From NCBI GenBank assembly GCA_903885555.1, contig CAISIV010000016.1, positions 1-52,457 of the forward strand: DNA of 52,457 nt, read 5' to 3'. Below are positions 16,946 through 24,924 of the stretch, one piece after another. The position numbers and the translations under genes were made by a program. The stretch is from an uncultured Hyphomicrobiales bacterium. GTDB lineage: Bacteria > Pseudomonadota > Alphaproteobacteria > Rhizobiales > Xanthobacteraceae. The notes under the pieces are model-generated. The model had not been told where the DNA came from. It made no database searches and was given only the letters and a program-made list of their open reading frames with translations. Every line of letters starts with the position of its first letter. The stretch's first letter is position 1.

Positions 16946-18421
16946 TCAGCCGCGCTGCAGCAGCGGCCGCAATTGTCGAATGTCCGTGACCGCTTCGATC
17001 GCATAGACCGTTTCGATCAAGCGCTCGGCCTTTTCTCGACCGACGACAGGCGCGGTCAGATCGCGCACCTTCTCGGTCACCTCGGCGCGCGTCATCGGGT
17101 TGCGCGGCGTCCCGCGCACGGCCGAAACGCGCTCCGACAGCTTTGTCCCATCGGTCAGGTCGACCTCGACGATGGCGGCGCGCAACGGCAGCAGCTTCGC
17201 CAGTTCCTCGTCACCCACGAGGCTGACTTTCGCGCGCTGGCGTAAAACGGCGGCGTCCTGCATGCGCGGCTTGTCGTGCGCGGCATGGAAGGAAACCGTC
17301 TTGTCGAGCAGCATCACGGCGACCAGATGTTGCAGAGAGATATCGGGCATGTCGCGATTGTCGACCACAGCGCCGACCGACGGCGCCACGCGCACGACCA
17401 CGCGCTTTACTTGATCGGCCTCGAACGGTCGCTTGGCGATGATCGCCGCGACCGCGTCGAGCGGCGCCTGGATCGGCGAGCCGACGGTCCACTTCTTGAT
17501 GTCGGTACGGGCGATCTCGTAACGCTCGCCGAGCTTTTCGATGAGTTGCTCGGGTTTCGACTTCGGCGCGTAGGCCTGGAAGAAATTGTCCGCGCCCGAA
17601 AATATATCGTCGACGCCGTTCCAGCCGGACTTCACCAGCAAAGCCGACGTGACGCCGTTCCGCGCCGTCATGCCGGCGAACACGAAGGCCTTCTCGACAT
17701 GATCGGTATCGCGCCGCCAGGCGACGATGCCGGAGGCTTGCTGCGCGGCGTAGTCCAGCGCCCAGCGCATCTGGCGTTCGTCGAGGCCCGCGGCGCAGGT
17801 GGCCGCGGCTGCGGCGCAGAAATTCCCGGCGATGCTGTGGGTGGCGTGACTGCTTTCATAGCTGAAGGCCGCGCCGCCCATCGACATCACCACGCGCGTG
17901 CCGATGTCGTAGCCGAGCGTCACCGCCCGGAGAAAGCGTGCACCGTCGATGCCGAAGGTCTCGCCGGCGGCGAGTGCCGCAGGCACCGTGGCTGCGCCCG
18001 GATGCGAGCGCGAGGCATTGTGCGAGTCGTCGGTCTCATCGGCATGCGCCATCATGCCGTTGGCGAGCGCGGCATCGGTCGGTGAGGCCGTCATTATGGT
18101 GCCGGCGATCGTCGCGTCGCCCTTGCCGCCATTGGCGCCGATGTAACGCAGCGCCTGCTGGCCGGCCAGCAATTCGGATCCCGAGATCATCGACGCCAGC
18201 GTATCGAGCAGATGATACTTGGCCTGCTCCGTCACATCCGCCGGCAACGGCCGTGTTGCGGCGGCGCTCATGTAGGCGCTGAGCGCGGTCATGATGGGTC
18301 CGGGACCGGTGGCCGCCGGCGCGGTATCGGAATCCTGCGCAAAAATGCGTGCAGGCGCCAAGACCAGTCCCATGGCCGTGGTCGCCGTCAAACCGAGCAC
18401 GCGCCGTCGATTCATTGCCAT
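16946..18421 (-). CDS. Tat-exported MmgE/PrpD-family protein
   Basis: A 491-residue protein with a twin-arginine-like leader (MAMNRRRVLGLTATTAMGLVLAPARIFA), then the MmgE/PrpD fold (2-methylcitrate dehydratase superfamily): YHLLDTLASMISGSE near 70, ANGMMAHADETDDSH near 125 and SRSHPGAATVPAALA next to it, holding the usual Asp/His active-site segment. Most relatives are cytoplasmic dehydratases or isomerases. A secretion signal suggests a periplasmic substrate, which is not known. Confidence 0.88.
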   Translation of the reverse strand: MAMNRRRVLGLTATTAMGLVLAPARIFAQDSDTAPAATGPGPIMTALSAYMSAAATRPLPADVTEQAKYHLLDTLASMISGSELLAGQQALRYIGANGGKGDATIAGTIMTASPTDAALANGMMAHADETDDSHNASRSHPGAATVPAALAAGETFGIDGARFLRAVTLGYDIGTRVVMSMGGAAFSYESSHATHSIAGNFCAAAAATCAAGLDERQMRWALDYAAQQASGIVAWRRDTDHVEKAFVFAGMTARNGVTSALLVKSGWNGVDDIFSGADNFFQAYAPKSKPEQLIEKLGERYEIARTDIKKWTVGSPIQAPLDAVAAIIAKRPFEADQVKRVVVRVAPSVGAVVDNRDMPDISLQHLVAVMLLDKTVSFHAAHDKPRMQDAAVLRQRAKVSLVGDEELAKLLPLRAAIVEVDLTDGTKLSERVSAVRGTPRNPMTRAEVTEKVRDLTAPVVGREKAERLIETVYAIEAVTDIRQLRPLLQRG

Positions 18422-18763
18422 TCTCCGGTTTAGCTCGTCGAAAGATTGAAGACGCCAATTCGTAGCTGCCGCGTCACGGACGCACCAGCGGTAATTCGGT
18501 CCGGCGAAAAATGCCGAACGCTGGAAATCCAGGTTCGCGGTGCAGCAAACTGCCCGACGGCGGCAGCAATTGGAATGAGCCTAGCAAATAAAGCGCCGCA
18601 ACTGGGTCCTTCTCCGCCCCGGATACCGCATCGCTGCAGCGCAGCTAAAATGGAAATATTGGCAGCTTGACTGGCGCGGCGAAGTCGCGAATCAAATAAA
18701 AAAGAACCAGCGACGCCGGGACAAACCGGCGCTTTTTTTGGGAATCCGGTGGGGGATTTATCA
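18422..18763. other. Intergenic region without a convincing gene
   Basis: 342 nt between divergent genes. An open frame of 74 codons on + exists but lacks codon bias and a ribosome site. The region ends in a terminator-like hairpin (18714-18739) that has no upstream + gene to terminate. Confidence 0.5.
18714..18739 (+). terminator. Orphan terminator-like hairpin
   Basis: cgccgg / ccggcg arms with a GACAAA loop and a run of seven T. No + strand gene lies before it, so it may end a small RNA or act as a leader hairpin for the gene at 18764. Confidence 0.5.
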
Positions 18764-20125
18764 ATGCAGGCGCTCGACCGCGTCCGGTGGGCGCTCGCTA
18801 TCGTACTGTCGATGACGGTACTGATCGCGCCCGCGATCTGGAATCATTTTCCACTGCTGCAATACGACACCGGCGGCTATTTGGCGAGCTGGTACGAAGG
18901 CACACTGGTGCCGAGCCGTGCCGTGGTCTACGGCCTCATCCTCAATATGGGCGTGCCGCTCGGTTTCTGGCCGGTGCTGCTGGCGCAATCCGCGCTCACG
19001 GTCTGGGTGATCGCGCTGCTGCTGCGCGTACACGGCATGGGCGGCCGTCCGTTCCTGCTGCTCGGCGTGATCGGCGGACTGGGCGCGCTCACCACGCTGC
19101 CCTGGCTGACCGCGATCCTGCTGACCGACATCTTCTGCGGCCTCGGCGTTTTCTCGCTCTATCTGCTGCTGATGCGCAACGACGCCTTGAGCGGGCCCGA
19201 GCGCATCGGACTTATTTTACTGACCGCCGTCTCCGCCGCGACGCACAGCGCTACCATCGCCGTACAGATGATCCTGCTCGGCTGTGCTGCGCTGTTGTGG
19301 CTGCTCGACCGCAGCCGCATGTCCTTCGCCAATCTGCGCCGTGGCGCGATCGCGCTGGCGCTTGGCGCGCTGATGGTGTTCGCCGCCAACTATGTCGTCG
19401 CCAGGCAAGTCGCCTGGACGCCGGGCGGCTTTGCGCTGTCGTTCGGCCGGATGCTGCAGGATGGCATCGTCAATAAATATCTCGACGATCATTGTCCCGA
19501 TCCGGCGCTCAAGCTCTGCGCCTACAAGAACGAACTGCCGCGCGACGCCGACATGTGGTTCTGGGGCTCGAAGCTGTTCGACAGACTCGGCCGTTTTGCC
19601 GGCTTGGGCAAGGAGATGGAAAAGATCGCGGTCGAAAGCCTGTTCCAGTACCCGGCGCTGCAGATCAAGACCGCGGCGATCGCCGCCGCCAAGCAACTCA
19701 CCGCTGTGCATACCGGCGAAGGCGTCGTGTACTGGGTCTGGCACACTTATTTCATCGTCCACGACTTCACGCCGCAGCTTGAAAAGAACATGTGGGCCGC
19801 CCGTCAGCAACGCGGCGAAATCTCGTTTTCCGCCATCAACGCCTTGCAGTATCCGCTGGCGCTGTTCTCGATCGCGCTGCTGCCGTTCTTCCTGCTGCTG
19901 GCGAAATTTAACCGCATCCCCCCCGATGTCGCCGAACTGACGGCCTTTGTCACCGTCACGCTGCTCGCCAACGCCTTTGTCTGCGGCGTGCTGTCCAATC
20001 CGCATGACCGCTACGGCGCCCGCGTCGTCTGGCTCGCGTCCTTTGCCGTCGCATTGGCCGTGCTGTCCTATCGCCGGCAGCGCCAGACTTCGTGCGACAT
20101 TTCGTCCGCGCGCGCCGAAGTTTGA
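18764..20125 (+). CDS. GT-C-like polytopic membrane protein, copy 1
   Basis: The ATG at 18764 follows a GGGGG ribosome site 8 nt upstream. The 453-residue protein has about 10 membrane helices and a first periplasmic loop with the acidic motif LLQYDTGGYLASWYEG, typical of GT-C glycosyltransferases that use lipid-phosphate sugars. Large periplasmic segments (CPDPALKLCAYKNELPRDADMWFWGS) carry a cysteine pair shared with the next gene. The substrate is unknown. It is followed directly by a paralogue. Confidence 0.75.
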   Translation: MQALDRVRWALAIVLSMTVLIAPAIWNHFPLLQYDTGGYLASWYEGTLVPSRAVVYGLILNMGVPLGFWPVLLAQSALTVWVIALLLRVHGMGGRPFLLLGVIGGLGALTTLPWLTAILLTDIFCGLGVFSLYLLLMRNDALSGPERIGLILLTAVSAATHSATIAVQMILLGCAALLWLLDRSRMSFANLRRGAIALALGALMVFAANYVVARQVAWTPGGFALSFGRMLQDGIVNKYLDDHCPDPALKLCAYKNELPRDADMWFWGSKLFDRLGRFAGLGKEMEKIAVESLFQYPALQIKTAAIAAAKQLTAVHTGEGVVYWVWHTYFIVHDFTPQLEKNMWAARQQRGEISFSAINALQYPLALFSIALLPFFLLLAKFNRIPPDVAELTAFVTVTLLANAFVCGVLSNPHDRYGARVVWLASFAVALAVLSYRRQRQTSCDISSARAEV

Positions 20126-20207
20126 ACTAAATCAATTTGCTGGCGTTATGTTTCTGGTGTCATTGGCGACACTTGGCGAATTAGGCTGCCGTTTAGGGCG
20201 TATTGGG

Positions 20208-21641
20208 ATGACAAACGTATTGCCGGCCGGCACAGGCGCCAGCCTTTCGGCGGAAGTTCTTGGTGTTACCCAAGCCCCGGCCGGCGACCGCAGCCAAACA
20301 TTGACCTGGGTCGTCGCCGGTATCGCGATGGTCCTGGCTTTAATGGCGCCCGCGCTGTGGAACGGCTTTCCACTGATCTTCCCGGACACCGGCGGCTACG
20401 TATCACGCCCGATCGAAGGCACGCTCGGCATGGGCCGGTCTGCGTTGTACGGGCTGTTTCTCTATGCCGGCGTCCCGCTGTCGTTCTGGCCGAACGCGAT
20501 CCTGCAATCGGCGCTGACGGTCTGGCTGATCGTGCTGACGATGCGGACCCACGGGCTGGGCGGGCGGCCCTGGCTGGCGCTGGGCATCGTTGCGATGCTG
20601 TCGGCATGCACCAGCCTGCCCTGGTTCGCCGGCCAGTTGATGCCGGACATCCTGTTTCCCTGCGCCGTGCTGGCGCTGGCGCTGCTGGCGTTCCGCAGTG
20701 CGCAGCTTTCGGGCTGGGAGCGTTTCGGGCTCGCCGCCGTCATCGTCGTTGCCATTCCCAGCCATATGGCGGCTGCCGGCATGTGCGTCGGCGTTATCGC
20801 CGCGCTGTGGCTGCTCTCGCGCGTCAAGATCTTCGCGCTGCCGTCGCCGCGGCTGTGGCTCGCGACGAGCGCGGTTGCCGCCGGTATCGCGATGTGCCCG
20901 GTGTCGAATTACGCCATCACCGGCAACTTCACCTTCACGCCCGGCGGCTCGAGCTTTTTGTTCGGACGTTTGATCGAAGACGGCATCGTCGCCCGTTACC
21001 TCGACGAACAATGCCCCAACCCGGCGCTGAAACTGTGCGCCGCCAAGGCCGATCTGCCGAAACTCGCCGACGACTGGCTGTGGGGCGATAACCTGTTCAA
21101 CAAGCTCGGCGGTTACGAAGTCTGGGGACCGGAGGAAAAGACGATCATCCTGGCGACCATCGCGCGATATCCCTTGGAGCATGCCGCAACAGCGGTGGCC
21201 GATACGCTCAGCCAGTTCGTTTCATTCAGGACCGAGGTCAGCGTTCACGACAACGAGCCGACCATTTCCACGTTTGGCGACCGCTTTCCCCAACTGTTTC
21301 CGCAGTTCATGAAGGCGCGGCAGCAGGACGAGAAGTTCAACGTCGCGCCGCTCAACTGGCTCTATGTGCCCGTCGCTGCGCTTGCTATCGCAGGCATCGG
21401 CGCGGCGCTCATCTGGCGCCGGAGGTTTGCGGTCGCGCCTGAACTCGCGGCTTTGTGCCTGAGCATTTTGCTGGCACTGGCCGCCAACGCGGCGATTTGC
21501 GGAATCTTTTCGCACCCGGTCGACCGCTATCAAAGCCGTCTGGTGCCGCTGGCGCCCTTCGCCATCGCGCTGCTGATCGCGCAGCGCCGCCGCGACCGGT
21601 CCAATGACACCTCCCTTGGGCAGGCTTCCCCCATCGCCTAG
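20208..21641 (+). CDS. GT-C-like polytopic membrane protein, copy 2
   Basis: A 477-residue paralogue of the preceding protein along most of its length: PALWNGFPLIFPDTGGYVSRPIEGTL, CPNPALKLCAAKADLPKLADDWLWG, and a final ANAAICGIFSHPVDRYQSR. It has about 10 membrane helices and the same DTGGY loop motif. The start is uncertain: ATG 20208 is used, and ATG 20148 would add 20 residues; neither has a strong ribosome site. The N-terminal extension is cytoplasmic and not shared with copy 1. Confidence 0.75.
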   Translation: MTNVLPAGTGASLSAEVLGVTQAPAGDRSQTLTWVVAGIAMVLALMAPALWNGFPLIFPDTGGYVSRPIEGTLGMGRSALYGLFLYAGVPLSFWPNAILQSALTVWLIVLTMRTHGLGGRPWLALGIVAMLSACTSLPWFAGQLMPDILFPCAVLALALLAFRSAQLSGWERFGLAAVIVVAIPSHMAAAGMCVGVIAALWLLSRVKIFALPSPRLWLATSAVAAGIAMCPVSNYAITGNFTFTPGGSSFLFGRLIEDGIVARYLDEQCPNPALKLCAAKADLPKLADDWLWGDNLFNKLGGYEVWGPEEKTIILATIARYPLEHAATAVADTLSQFVSFRTEVSVHDNEPTISTFGDRFPQLFPQFMKARQQDEKFNVAPLNWLYVPVAALAIAGIGAALIWRRRFAVAPELAALCLSILLALAANAAICGIFSHPVDRYQSRLVPLAPFAIALLIAQRRRDRSNDTSLGQASPIA

Positions 21642-21677
21642 ACTGAGCCTCGCCAATTCCACGGCCGGGGCCTTTCC

Positions 21678-22505
21678 ATGTCGGTTTTCCAACGCGTCCG
21701 CGCATATCGTTTGTATGCCGGCGTCATTTCCCTCATGCTGGCGTGTGGAATGACGGCAACCGCCAAGGCTGACGCCATGAAGGAGCTCGTTCCAACCGGC
21801 AAGCTGCGCGTGGCGATTGCAATCGCGCCATCGCCGTCCGCGCTTTATGCGTTAAAGGATCCGAGTTCCGGAAAATTCCGCGGCGTCACCGTCGATCTCG
21901 GCAATGCACTGGCCAAGAAGCTCGGCGTGCAGGCCGATTTCATCCCGCATTTGGCCTCCGGTGAAATCCAGAACTCGGCAGCCGCCAACAAGTGGGATGT
22001 CAGCTTCATGCCGGTCGATGACGAGCGCAAGAAGTTCGTCGACTTCGGCAATGCCTATCACCTGCTGCAAAGCACCTATCTGGTCGCACCGGCGTCGACG
22101 CTCGCCTCGGTCGAAGACGCCAACGCAGCCGGCGTGCGCATTGGCGGCGCCGCCAATACCGCGACCTTCCGCGCCGCGCAACGCACCGCGCCGAACGCCA
22201 CCTTCGTTACGTTCCCCGGCGTCGCCGCGGCGGTCGACGCCATGAAGGCCGGCGAGCTCGACGCCATCGCGCTGTCGCGCGAGTCATTGAGCGGGATATT
22301 GACCCAAATACCCGGCTCGCGCGTGCTCGACGGCGGCTTCCTGAATTCTTCGACCGCCGTCGCGGTGCCGAAGGGCAAGCCGGACGCTTTGGCCTATGTC
22401 AGCGCGTTCATCGAGGAAGCCAAAGCCTCGGGCCTTGTGCGGAAATCGTTTGACGCTATGAATTTGCAGAATTCACAGGTCGCCCCCGCCGGCATGAAGC
22501 CGTAA
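21678..22505 (+). CDS. Family 3 extracellular solute-binding protein, copy 1
   Basis: A 275-residue protein with a signal peptide (cleavage near TAKADA, about residue 33). The SBP_bac_3 fold follows: PTGKLRVAIAIAPSPSALYALKD, FRGVTVDLGNALAKKLGV, NKWDVSFMPVDDERKKFVDF. Relatives bind amino acids or other small ligands for ABC importers. No permease or ATPase gene is adjacent, so it would serve a transporter elsewhere. It is followed 39 nt later by a close paralogue. Confidence 0.88.
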   Translation: MSVFQRVRAYRLYAGVISLMLACGMTATAKADAMKELVPTGKLRVAIAIAPSPSALYALKDPSSGKFRGVTVDLGNALAKKLGVQADFIPHLASGEIQNSAAANKWDVSFMPVDDERKKFVDFGNAYHLLQSTYLVAPASTLASVEDANAAGVRIGGAANTATFRAAQRTAPNATFVTFPGVAAAVDAMKAGELDAIALSRESLSGILTQIPGSRVLDGGFLNSSTAVAVPKGKPDALAYVSAFIEEAKASGLVRKSFDAMNLQNSQVAPAGMKP

Positions 22506-22544
22506 TATCTTTCCCCATCACCTTCCCCTCCCGGAGTTCTTCGA

Positions 22545-23285
22545 ATGGCCGACGCTGCCTTGCTGCAACAACTTGCCCCCACCGGAAAGCTGCGCATTGC
22601 GGTGGCGGTGGCGCCCTCGCCTTCGGCGCAGTTCGCCATCAAGGACGGCGACACGATCAAAGGTGTCGCGGTTATTTTCGGCGAGGCGCTGGCGGAAAAG
22701 CTCGGCGTGCCGGCCGAGGTGCTGGGGCATTCGTCTTCGGGCGAAATCCAGAACTCCGCCGCCGACAATAAATGGGACGTCGCCTTCCTGCCGGTCGATG
22801 CAGAGCGCAAGAAGTTCGTCGACTTCGGCGCCGCCTATCACCTGCTGCAGAGCACATTCCTCGTCGCGCCCGGCTCCACCATGAAGTCGGTGAAGGATGC
22901 CAATGCCAAGGGCGTCGGCATCGGCGGCGTCGCCAATACCGCGACCTTCCGCGCCGCCACCGCCTCGACACCAAACGCGACCCATATCGAATTCAAAGGC
23001 GTCGATATCGCGACGCAGGCCATGCTCGACGGCAAGATCCAGGCAATCGCGCTGTCGCGCGAGTCACTCGTTGGCGTGGCCGGCAAAGTACCGGGCTCGC
23101 GCATTCTCGAAGACGCCTTCCTCAACTCGACGACCGCCTGCTGCGTGCCGAAGAACAAGCCGTTGGCTTTGGCTTATGTCAGCGAATTCATCGAGGAAGC
23201 CAAAGCCTCCGGTCTGGTGCGCAAGGCTTTCGATGAGATGGGCATGAAGACGTCAATCGTCGCACCCGCCGGAATGAAGGGCTAA
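22545..23285 (+). CDS. Family 3 solute-binding protein, copy 2, without signal peptide
   Basis: A 246-residue paralogue of the preceding protein, alignable from PTGKLRIAVAVAPSPSA to the shared end VAPAGMKG. It starts at MADAALLQQLAP, just before the point where the mature part of copy 1 begins, so no export signal is present. The ATG is preceded by CGGAG, and no frame upstream supplies a leader. It is either cytoplasmic, with a sensing or enzymatic role, or has lost export. It contains an unusual CC pair (STTACCVPKN) absent in copy 1. Confidence 0.85.
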   Translation: MADAALLQQLAPTGKLRIAVAVAPSPSAQFAIKDGDTIKGVAVIFGEALAEKLGVPAEVLGHSSSGEIQNSAADNKWDVAFLPVDAERKKFVDFGAAYHLLQSTFLVAPGSTMKSVKDANAKGVGIGGVANTATFRAATASTPNATHIEFKGVDIATQAMLDGKIQAIALSRESLVGVAGKVPGSRILEDAFLNSTTACCVPKNKPLALAYVSEFIEEAKASGLVRKAFDEMGMKTSIVAPAGMKG

Positions 23286-23290
23286 GTACA

Positions 23291-23746
23291 GTGAACGACC
23301 AGTCCGCCGCCAAGCCCCGCAAGCCAGCGCCGCTTCTTGCCGACTATCCGCACCGCGTGAAGGACATCATCCGTTACGCCGACCTCGACCCGCAAGGTCA
23401 CGTCAACAATGCGGTGTTCGCCACCTATTTCGAATCCGGCCGCGTTGCCATGTTCCGCGAACCCAATCTCGGCATCGGCGTGCCGAATGCGACTTTCGTG
23501 CTGGTGCGGCAGGAAATCGATTTTCTGAAAGAGCTGCGCTGGCCGGGCAATGTCGAGATCGGCACCGCGCTCGCCGAACTCGGCCGCAGTTCGTTCACCG
23601 TGGTGCAGGCCATCTTCAACGGCGATGTCTGCGCCGGCGCCGGTCGCGCCACTTTGGTGATGATCGATACGGTGACCCGCCGCGCCGCGCCACTGACGGA
23701 CTACGCCAAGGCCAAACTGGAACCGTGGAAGTATCGTGGCGAGTGA
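23291..23746 (+). CDS. Hotdog-fold acyl-CoA thioesterase (4HBT family)
   Basis: A 151-residue protein with the 4-hydroxybenzoyl-CoA thioesterase signature IRYADLDPQGHVNNAVFATYFESGR (active-site Asp in YADLDPQGHVNN). It hydrolyses acyl-CoA esters; the chain specificity is unknown. The start is GTG, 6 nt after the stop of the solute-binding protein, so the two are probably translated from one mRNA. Confidence 0.9.
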   Translation: MNDQSAAKPRKPAPLLADYPHRVKDIIRYADLDPQGHVNNAVFATYFESGRVAMFREPNLGIGVPNATFVLVRQEIDFLKELRWPGNVEIGTALAELGRSSFTVVQAIFNGDVCAGAGRATLVMIDTVTRRAAPLTDYAKAKLEPWKYRGE

Positions 23747-23755
23747 GGCGAGGCT

Positions 23756-24076
23756 TTAAGCCTGCTTGTCCGGCGTCGTCACCACCAGGCCATCGAGTTC
23801 GCCGGTGACCTTGATCTGGCACGACAGCCGCGAGTTCGGCCGCACGTCGTAGCCGAAGTCCAGCATGTCTTCTTCCATCGGCGTGGGTTCGCCGGTTTTG
23901 GCGCGCCAGGCTTCGTCGACATAGACGTGGCAGGTCGCGCAGGCGCAGGCGCCGCCGCATTCCGCCTCGATGCCGGGAATGTTGTTTCTGATGGCAGTTT
24001 CCATCACCGTCGAGCCGAGCTCGGCATCGATCGTGCGCGCGGTACCGCTATGGTCTTTGAACGTAATCTTCGGCAT
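23756..24076 (-). CDS. 2Fe-2S ferredoxin, adrenodoxin type
   Basis: The start is set at ATG 24076 (MPKITF); the frame runs further upstream without support. The 106-residue protein has the adrenodoxin/FdxB cluster ligands Cys40, Cys46, Cys49 and Cys86 ([12 protein letters not shown] ... RLSCQI), plus an extra Cys44. Such ferredoxins feed electrons to P450s, ring oxygenases or iron-sulphur assembly. It ends 9 nt from the convergent thioesterase gene. Confidence 0.93.
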   Translation of the reverse strand: MPKITFKDHSGTARTIDAELGSTVMETAIRNNIPGIEAECGGACACATCHVYVDEAWRAKTGEPTPMEEDMLDFGYDVRPNSRLSCQIKVTGELDGLVVTTPDKQA

Positions 24077-24161
24077 GGGGGAAACAAGACGGGCTGACAA
24101 CGCCGGATTGGCGCGCGGCTCATATATCGGCATTCGAACCGCTGCGCCAGTGCGGCAAAGC

Positions 24162-24527
24162 TCAGCCTTCTTGCAGCAATTCCGCGATCAGGACACGGGC
24201 TTCATCGACCGAAGCCGCGAGCCGGTCGATCGCCTGACTGCATTCCGCAGCTGACAGCCCGGCGGCGATCTCGGCCGCACCGGCGGTCTGCGCCACGCGG
24301 CACGCACCGATGCCGGCCGCCGAACCTTTCAGCGTATGCGCCAGCGTGGCGACGGCCGATGGTTCACCGCCGCGCATGCGCGCGATCAAAAGCTCCGCCT
24401 GACGGTCGAACAGCGCGAGCACTTCGCGCTCGAGGCTGCGGTCGCCGAACGTCATGCGCGTGAGATGGCCGCGGTCGATCGCCACGTCCGCTGTCTCGGC
24501 GATGCGTTGAACTGCCTGTGCCGTCAT
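24162..24527 (-). CDS. Hpt domain phosphotransfer protein
   Basis: A 121-residue four-helix histidine phosphotransfer protein. The phosphorylated histidine is His64 in AHTLKGSA. It would relay phosphate between a hybrid kinase and a response regulator. It is divergent from the GPR-like gene at 24925, with a shared 397-nt promoter region that contains TTAA(C)-rich sites resembling CtrA half-sites. Confidence 0.88.
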   Translation of the reverse strand: MTAQAVQRIAETADVAIDRGHLTRMTFGDRSLEREVLALFDRQAELLIARMRGGEPSAVATLAHTLKGSAAGIGACRVAQTAGAAEIAAGLSAAECSQAIDRLAASVDEARVLIAELLQEG

Positions 24528-24924
24528 GCCCCGTCTCCCCAGACGTTTTGTTCCGTCGTTGGGAGCCAGTTTGACCCGTCCGAGGCAATGCCCGGTAAAG
24601 ACGGATGGTTAAATGGCCCGTAACCGCGATGCCATTTGGCGCCTGCCTGCCGCACCGGGGCCGCAATTGGCCGGCCATGGTTCGGTCCCGTAAGTCATTC
24701 AATCGGCAGAATATTATGGTTAACTCGCGTTAACGATGATGAAAAACTCCTTACCGCGCCGGTTTCTTTCGCATTGCCAAGGCGATAGGATGAAATCCTA
24801 AGGCGAAGCGTGGGCTGCCTTTGCTTAACGGCGACCCACCTCCAGATTCCGCGCTCGTGGCGCGGCCCGGCAATCGGGGCCGCGTCAGACTTCAGTATCG
24901 CGTGCAAACGAGGCGACGATCGAT
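24528..24924. other. Divergent promoter region between hpt and the GPR-like gene
   Basis: 397 nt with no convincing gene. It holds a GTTAAC-N4-GTTAAC palindrome (24719-24734), a CtrA-like TTAA-N7-GTAACC (24609-24625, one mismatch in the second half) and a small inverted repeat TAGGAT/ATCCTA (24785-24799). Confidence 0.6.
24719..24734. promoter_or_regulatory. GTTAAC-N4-GTTAAC palindrome
   Basis: A perfect inverted repeat of two GTTAAC units separated by TCGC. The same architecture appears at 36142-36159 upstream of another envelope gene. The half-site resembles half a CtrA box but the spacing does not fit CtrA. Confidence 0.4.

Noticed and set aside
18446-18670. 74-codon + frame in the 18.4 kb gap
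   Set aside because: No ribosome site, no motif and random-looking composition.
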